Notes under the pieces: model-generated | Told to the model about the DNA's origin: nothing | Databases searched by the model: none | Seen by the model: only the letters and a program-made list of their open reading frames with translations | Program-made: the position numbers and the translations under genes | Origin: Phoronis australis | Lineage: Eukaryota > Phoronida > Phoronidae | NCBI GenBank assembly: GCA_002633005.1 | Contig: NMRA01000002.1 | Location: 1,389,919-1,453,918, forward strand | Reading direction: 5' to 3' | DNA length: 64,000 bases | Part shown: piece by piece, positions 36,034 through 64,000 of the stretch | How positions within the stretch are numbered: the stretch's first letter is position 1 | Layout: each line of letters opens with the position of its first letter

Positions 36034-36613
36034 AAATGTAACCTTGGAAATCTATTCCATCAAGTTTATTTCTCGAATGAAATCTCGCTGGTTCCCCGCG
36101 TGCCTAGCCAGCACGCAGGTATCACGCGGTGGTACGCGCTTTAACGTTGGTTGATGTAACCTCAGAATTCATTGATTACCTTTACAGCACCGTGAAAAAA
36201 TGGCGGACTGTGAAAAAATTTTAGCCTTGTCAAGCAAGTGGCGTCGCAGCAACTATTTCGTTTCTGCAGTGATGTTTAATAGCCGCGTGCTTGAAGCACA
36301 CACATGTACAATAAACGCATATCTCAGTGGCCGATTTAGCCGGTGTGTTATTCATATTATATGAATACAGGACAGTGTCGTAAAAAAGTCATCGACAGTA
36401 GAAAGATGTACTCCGAAAAGGCGCAATCACAATTTCTAGGCTTCACATTTCCTGAACATAAATTTTAAGCACCGATTTGTCTGTACAACAGACCACATTT
36501 ACACTTCAGTCCACCAGTCATGCCATTTTGTTTGCGTAAAGCGCTACCTGTTGAGAAGTCGACTAGCCAATCAGAAACGCCGGTGTAAAAAAATTTCCCG
36601 AGAAAAAGGAAAA
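36034..36613. other. Intergenic between foldback elements
   Basis: About 580 bases with no ORF of note and no repeat I could delimit. Confidence 0.5.
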
Positions 36614-37032
36614 ACCAGCTTCGAGTTGAACATACGTAGCGCGTGTGTCGTTGGCCAAATGGGTGAATGTTACGCAAGTAAATTAATTCTTGTTAGAGGC
36701 GTAAAGTAATTATGTGCGCCGTAAAGTAATTATTGAAGGAGTAATGTAATTCTTTGAGACATAAAGTAATTATTTGCGGCGTGAAGTAATTATTTGCGGC
36801 GTGAAGTAATTATTTGCGGCGTAACGTTTTACGGCGTAAAGTAACTATTTGCGGTGTAAAGCAACTTTTAACGCCGTAAATAATTACTTTACGCCGCAAA
36901 GTGATAATTACTTTACGCCGCAAATATTTACAATACGTCTCCAACAAGAATTAACTTACGCACGTAATTTACGTGCGCAACGTTCATCAATTTGGCCAAC
37001 GATACGCGTGCGCACTCGAGTAGAAGTTGGTA
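36614..37032. mobile_element. Foldback element with GTAAAGTAATTATTTGCGGC repeats
   Basis: The left block CGTTGGCCAAATGGGTGAAT and following TTAATTCTTGTTAGAGGCGTA (36649-36702) is mirrored by right-side complement TACGTCTCCAACAAGAATTAA ... ATTTGGCCAACG (36934-37000). Similarity extends outward to ACCAGCTTCGAGT and ACTCGAGTAGAAGTTGGT. Between them are about seven direct units of CGTAAAGTAATTATTTGCGG followed by two or three in reverse orientation (TAATTACTTTACGCCGCAAA), again a hairpin. No coding capacity. Ends are approximate. Confidence 0.75.
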
Positions 37033-37754
37033 AAGTAAACAACCCGATTTTTACATTGCGCTGAAGCGAATTCGACAATAAAATGACGATTTCTCTTCAA
37101 ATTGCGAGTAAAGGCGAAAAAGGTACTTGGTCATAAATTTATGGTATAATAACGTGGCTATAGAAACTTACAGATTATTTCAGATGTTAGTTTTTCTCCG
37201 GCAGATCTCGGCTTCGCTAATCAGCTGATACCGGGGTGATCGGAAATAAATGCAATTTGTAGTTGTAATAGTATTTTGAAAGGGTTTGATTGCAGTAGTT
37301 TAAAGACTTATTTTTTTGTATCGAATACTCACTTTGTGAATCGTGGCTAGCCATGCAAATTACCTGATTAATACTAAAAAAAATTCACTGCGTTCCAAAT
37401 TTGAATATATGTGCTTCTCAGGAAAAAATGAGTTTGTGGTAATGCTGAATATTTTAATAATTGTTAAAGTGCAACCTTTTGACAATCTAGTCGATATCCT
37501 TTGTAAAATGTAGGTTTAAACATCTCTCACTTTCCCGTCCACTTACACGGAAACTCATGCGAATCAGTTCGTTCACTCTACCAAATTGCATATCCAGGAT
37601 AGTGAACGTAACCGTGGACTCGAGACTAGTACCGCAGAGATCAGGCGGTTCCGATCTATTCTAATTCATGGTTGGTAATAGTAGTAACGTGTAGTAACTT
37701 AATAACGAAGGTTGACCCTCTCCCAACATTTACAAGGACTCAGAATGGTTCCGA

Positions 37755-37968
37755 GATTTTCCGTAGATAAGCTCACCCGATGAAACGCCCATGGAAAGCT
37801 ATGCCGAATAAACACCCATGGGCGTTTATTTGGTTCTGGTGTCAAGCGTCCAAATAGTGGGGTGTTTATTCGGATAATTTCCTCTAAAAACCCCTCTCAG
37901 CGTCAACTTCGACGCATGAAAGTTTTCATTTTCCGAATACACGCCCTTGGGCTTATCTACGGAAAATC
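37755..37968. mobile_element. MITE with 18-bp perfect terminal inverted repeats
   Basis: GATTTTCCGTAGATAAGC at 37755-37772 is exactly complementary to GCTTATCTACGGAAAATC at 37951-37968. The interior has a second inverted set around CCGAATAAACACCCATGGGC (from about 37804) and GGGTGTTTATTCGGA (37861-37875). No ORF, 214 bases. Target-site duplication not resolved. Confidence 0.8.
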
Positions 37969-38482
37969 CCGGTACTCTGATCACTACGTTGAGTAATGGC
38001 AATACACTGATGATTTCATTGTCCTAAGCTGCAATGACCATTTACTACGTAAACCAACACATGCCTGTAATATTTATTGCCAGTTGCCAGTCGACTAGAG
38101 CGACGTCTTTCGTGAAAATGTGCAATGTTGATCCCGATACATGCGGTAGCGTATGTTACCCTGAACAAGAAACCTCAGAACACATTTTACGGTTGCTATG
38201 TTACTAAAAAGTGAACTCTGGAAAATAAAAATATTCATAATAAAGAGACGATGTTATTTTGAACACCTGTTGCTCAGTGAAAAGCGGGACTTCCAGATAA
38301 AATGCGAGACATCTGGGTCTGAGCCAAAACGCATGGGTGAAATGTTCATCGTAATTCACGAAAACGTCCCGACAGCGTTTTTTTGTGGAACGAGAGACGT
38401 AACACCCAAAACGTACAAGACTCCTTTTTGTTTTTTAATCTAATAGGAAATTGCGAGTGCCGCAAAAACCCGCACGGGAAAC

Positions 38483-38627
38483 CATGGGCGCAGCACTGAA
38501 AAAAGTGGGGGAAGCTGAAGCCCCCTCAGCCCCCCTGTGATGCACCGCCTATAGACCACGTGCGGCGTAGCACTAAAAAAGGTGGGGGGCTATAACCCCC
38601 CAGCCCCCTATGGTGCGCCGCCCATGC
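38483..38627. repeat. G/C-run tandem dimer, probably a MITE
   Basis: Two copies of a roughly 70-base unit are in tandem (38483-38550 and 38560-38627): GCAGCACTGAAAAAAGTGGG...GCCCCCTCAGCCCCCC and GTAGCACTAAAAAAGGTGGGG...CCCCCCAGCCCCC. The outer ends CATGGGCG and CGCCCATG are complementary. There is no coding sequence. Confidence 0.6.
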
Positions 38628-38798
38628 CACCTATGTCGTGTGGGTAATTACCCTAGTATATAATAATATGTCATTTTCGCCGTGGGTCAAAAAGCGGAAC
38701 ATTTTGATGAGTATATGTACATACTACAGATAACTATTCAGAAATCGGATTAACAAAAACGGCATCTGGGCAACAGGTAAACATTTCGCAAAAGAATT

Positions 38799-38957
38799 CA
38801 GTGGCGGATTTGAGTGGAGGGGAAGGGGCCCATAGCCCCCCTAAAATTCTCCCAGATTCCATTTGGCAGTTCGGGATACGAATGTCTGACGGCCAAAATC
38901 CTGCCTAATACTCTACCCTGCCCTCCCCCCAACTCAAAATCCTGGATCCGCCCCTTT
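38799..38957. mobile_element. hAT-like MITE relic
   Basis: The left end CAGTGGCGGATTTGAGTGG and the right end CAAAATCCTGGATCCGCCCCT are approximately complementary. They resemble the CAGTGGCGGATCC...GGATCCGCCACTG termini of many hAT-derived MITEs. About 159 bases, no ORF. An 8-base target duplication is not clear, so the copy is probably old. Confidence 0.55.
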
Positions 38958-39648
38958 AATTATAATAGAAACAACTGAAAACAGACAACGAAATTGGATA
39001 AATGTGTTTGTGTAATTACCGTCACATACATGTAGAAGACATCAACACACGATTAAAAGTAAAAGATAATTATTGTGATGAGGGGGACCAAAACTGTTTT
39101 CTCCTTGACAATGTCAGCTGTCGACGTCGTTTCTGTGACCAATCATCACGAAACCGTATGCGTCAGTCAGAACCGTCTTGCCTCTTTTAGCTATTTGAGG
39201 GTCAGAGCCACGGTTCTTAGAAGGACCATATGATGACACAGATTTGCCCAACTTTCATCAAGCGACGTCAAGTTGCACCCGCCGAAACATCCATGACGGT
39301 TCCATCAGACTGGGAAAAATCAATCATGGAATTTTTAGTTTGGGAGTCGGACGCGAAGAGATTTTTACCGAATTTCAACGAAGAAGACGTCCGCTCAAAT
39401 CTCGGACCCAGCTCAGGTATACAGAGAAGCGCATGGGAGTCGCGGTATGCCTCGGGAAATTTGGCGGGCGGATTCCTGATTTTTTGAATTTTCACCAAAG
39501 CTGGGTGAAGCATATGCGTCTGCAAAAGTTTGCAGCTTTTGGCGAAATGATCTAAATATACTGCAAACTTTCGTAGTATTTTTGATGTTTTAATAGAACA
39601 GCGAGCTACCAATAACAACGCGCTGTGATTTGTGCGTCGTCAGCCAGG

Positions 39649-39803
39649 CAGTGCTGTAGTGGTAAAAATAGAGGTAAGTAGGTGCACAAAGCCGTATCGC
39701 CTTGAGCACTGCGGAATGTAACTTGCGGTGCGTAGGAGCCACGTTCAAATCCCAAAAGGTGGCTGTCTGCGCCTACGTGCGCCTACTCCCCACTACAGCA
39801 CTG
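39649..39803. mobile_element. hAT-type MITE with target-site duplication
   Basis: CAGTGCTGTAGTGG (39649-39662) and CCACTACAGCACTG (39790-39803) are perfect 14-base inverted repeats. They are flanked by CAGCCAGG (39641-39648) and TAGCCAGG (39804-39811), an 8-base target duplication with one mismatch. Length of ends, their CAG-start and 8-base duplication are hallmarks of the hAT superfamily. The 155-base element is non-coding. Confidence 0.85.
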
Positions 39804-39811
39804 TAGCCAGG

Positions 39812-41016
39812 GCTAACTTAATTCAGATCTCGAAAATTAGGGCCCCTGTGCTTGAGCTGTGCCTCTTCACGGAGCCTTGAATCGTAACCAGTGTCGCTTG
39901 GGGGACGAGACAGAGTGATCCACTAGTTAACGCTAGCTGGTGGTCGAATTGGACGGATTCAGAATAATTCACACGTACCCCAAATACTGAAGGGGCCCCG
40001 CGATTGTACCCACTGACAATATATCAAGAATTCTGCCTTTGTTGCAAATTTAAGTTTTGCATAATTTGCCACCCTGTATATTAACAAAACCCTATCTGTA
40101 AATTCGAAAATGGTTAAAATGAAAAACAACAAGTGAGTGGCTCTTTGGTGAGTCCGATACACTTTGGGAGACCACGAGTTTTTTCGTGCACAAACATGCT
40201 ACCGTTCTTGCTACGACGGTCAGTTGCTTAATCCAATTTCACTGATTTTCATGCATTCGGTGGAATCAGTGATAACGATTAAGGTTTTAGAGATAATCTT
40301 ATGCTTGAAAAATCACATTTTTGTTTATAACTATTGATACTTTCAAGACCGTGCCTGAAAGCAGTCGTACAATGGGCAATGTCAGACTCGGACAGTTCAA
40401 AAGAGTGCTATGATCCCAACGGAGAAAATGTCCAAAACTTTTATTAAATTGACAGTATGACACTAACTGGCAGCTCAGTTAAAGATTGAGTGAGCTTATC
40501 TGACTTAAGCGCAATTTTTGCGGTGACGTTGTTTAACCAACTGGACGGGATTGGCCTTCAGGTGAGACAGTTTTACATGTAATTTTAAAAGTGTCATCCA
40601 ATCCAAATATTAAATGATGTCATGTGATTGCATTCTAAATAAATCCAATTTAAAAGTTTTTAAGGCTGGTATCTGAACCAGTCTCATTAGAATCATGATC
40701 TCCCGAACTCCACGGTAAGAATCTTATTAGTTCTATTTGTCCGGCTTACAATGTGTCGATTGGACGCCTATCATGTGCTGTCACCTATTGCAGATATTTC
40801 GTACTAGTAGAACCCGGAGTAAAGATATGGCCAAATTATTTGCTTTTCTGTTTTGAAAATATTTAAATATAGGTGTAAGCAGTTGTTTTCTGTTTTAAAA
40901 GAAACTTATTTAATAACAAAACATTTAAAACTTTTTAAATTTCTCAATAATATACATTTTCTAGCGCCAAGGTCTTGATTTTATATTGCGCCAAGAAGCA
41001 AAACAACATTGTCAAT
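39812..41016 (+). other. CCDC6 5' flank
   Basis: Putative promoter and 5' UTR of CCDC6. No TATA box can be assigned with confidence. Two GCGCCAAG motifs (40964-40971 and 40988-40995), resembling half of an E2F site, lie within about 55 bases of the start codon. No in-frame ATG precedes 41017 in this exon. The transcription start is not determinable. Confidence 0.4.
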
Positions 41017-63082
<22,066 letters not shown>

Positions 63083-64000
63083 GATGGCCCGTGTGGTTCA
63101 CACGGTTACCTTGCTCATTCTTCAGCCTGCAGCCAGCAGGTGATGTTTTGACACACTGCAAGACAGTTGTCGATTAAAAAGCGTCTTCGATGTACTTTAG
63201 TTTTAAAGCAATTAATCAGTGTTTGTATTGCTTCCGTGTTTAAGTTACCGTAGTTAACGGAACGGCAAAGCCTACCTTCCATCCATGTATGTGTTTGTGG
63301 GTAACGGATTAAACTGTGTTAACACTGCCGATCTTGCATTGCTGTATGCGTTGATGCCCCCTAAATGACCTCTGTCCTAAGAATTAATTATATGCATTGA
63401 TTTGACTGGCGGTTAAGGTTTATAAGGCAGTATCTTACTTATTATTTACATTACTGATGGATGGTTTTTAAACACTGTAAATGATTATATACGTTAAAAG
63501 CATTTGAAATAAGACTGTGGTTTTGTATTAACCAATGTGTGACTATTTGCTTGTCAATTCAATTGTGTGGTTGTGAGTATCATAATGATGTTGTTTGCGG
63601 TTCTTACGGTACATTATCTCCCCTCACAAGTTCCCCGAAGTAGAACCATTTGTTTTGACTCTGAGGTTACATCTGGCGCGGTTGTGATATTGTTTAATTA
63701 TCTGTATGAGATGTTTGTTATGAGTCAGCCTATAGGGTGCACCAAAAAGTGCATCGTATATGAGTGTTATTGCTGCAGGAGAAACCTGACAAATTTTGTA
63801 TTCTTTAAGTTTCATTTTGCCCCGTTAAGTTAGCTAAAAACGAAAATCTAATAATGCATTTTACTGTCATAAAATCTGTCTCGTAATGTTCCTTGTTATG
63901 ATAGGATTCTGTAACGCCAACAAGAACGTCAAAACCATCGGTGACTCAAGAAAACATTTCAAAGTTTATTGGGCTTGGCTAAACCTAACATTAAACATTT
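63083..64000 (+). other. CCDC6 3' UTR and downstream
   Basis: No canonical AATAAA is seen before the window ends. ATTAAA variants occur at 63173-63178 and 63308-63313, either of which could serve as a poly(A) signal, or the 3' UTR may continue beyond the window. No second gene is seen. Confidence 0.4.

Noticed and set aside
39230-39618. Overlapping ORFs on plus and minus strands (up to 116 codons)
   Set aside because: No recognised motif, and open frames on both strands suggest chance or degraded repeat.

Overview
This is a 64 kb piece of an animal nuclear genome. Two spliced, well-conserved animal genes, long introns with GT-AG borders, abundant small inverted-repeat transposons, LINE and SINE debris, simple repeats and a 101-base assembly gap (29919-30019) all point to a metazoan draft assembly. 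The base composition is AT-leaning. The repeat-rich introns suit an invertebrate deuterostome or lophotrochozoan, but I cannot name a species.

Layout. Positions 1-11.6 kb hold no gene I can support, only decayed repeats. Positions 11.6-24.5 kb hold a complete six-exon flavin-containing monooxygenase (FMO) gene on the minus strand (566 aa deduced), with an 8 kb first intron. Positions 24.5-41.0 kb are the 16.5 kb spacer between two divergently transcribed genes. It is crowded with mobile DNA: a LINE 3' tail, a frameshifted LINE reverse transcriptase, three foldback elements whose arms are built from short tandem units, and several smaller inverted-repeat elements, one hAT-like with a target-site duplication. 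Positions 41.0-63.1 kb hold a complete nine-exon CCDC6 orthologue on the plus strand (453 aa deduced), with an 11 kb second intron.

The two genes have no evident functional link. FMO is an NADPH/FAD-dependent oxygenase of the endoplasmic reticulum. CCDC6 is a coiled-coil signalling and apoptosis scaffold. Every exon border was chosen so that splice sites, codon phase and protein similarity agree; both reading frames close without an internal stop.

Most noteworthy are: (1) the foldback at 32368-33147, with 24-bp perfect terminal inverted repeats around about 32 near-palindromic 20-21 bp units whose CCTAGG and CCCGGG cores alternate; (2) two neighbouring foldbacks of similar architecture but unrelated sequence, one enclosing an 81-codon ORF; (3) an exon-like copy of the 3' half of CCDC6 exon 2 lying just downstream in intron 2, with mostly synonymous differences and its own plausible splice sites.
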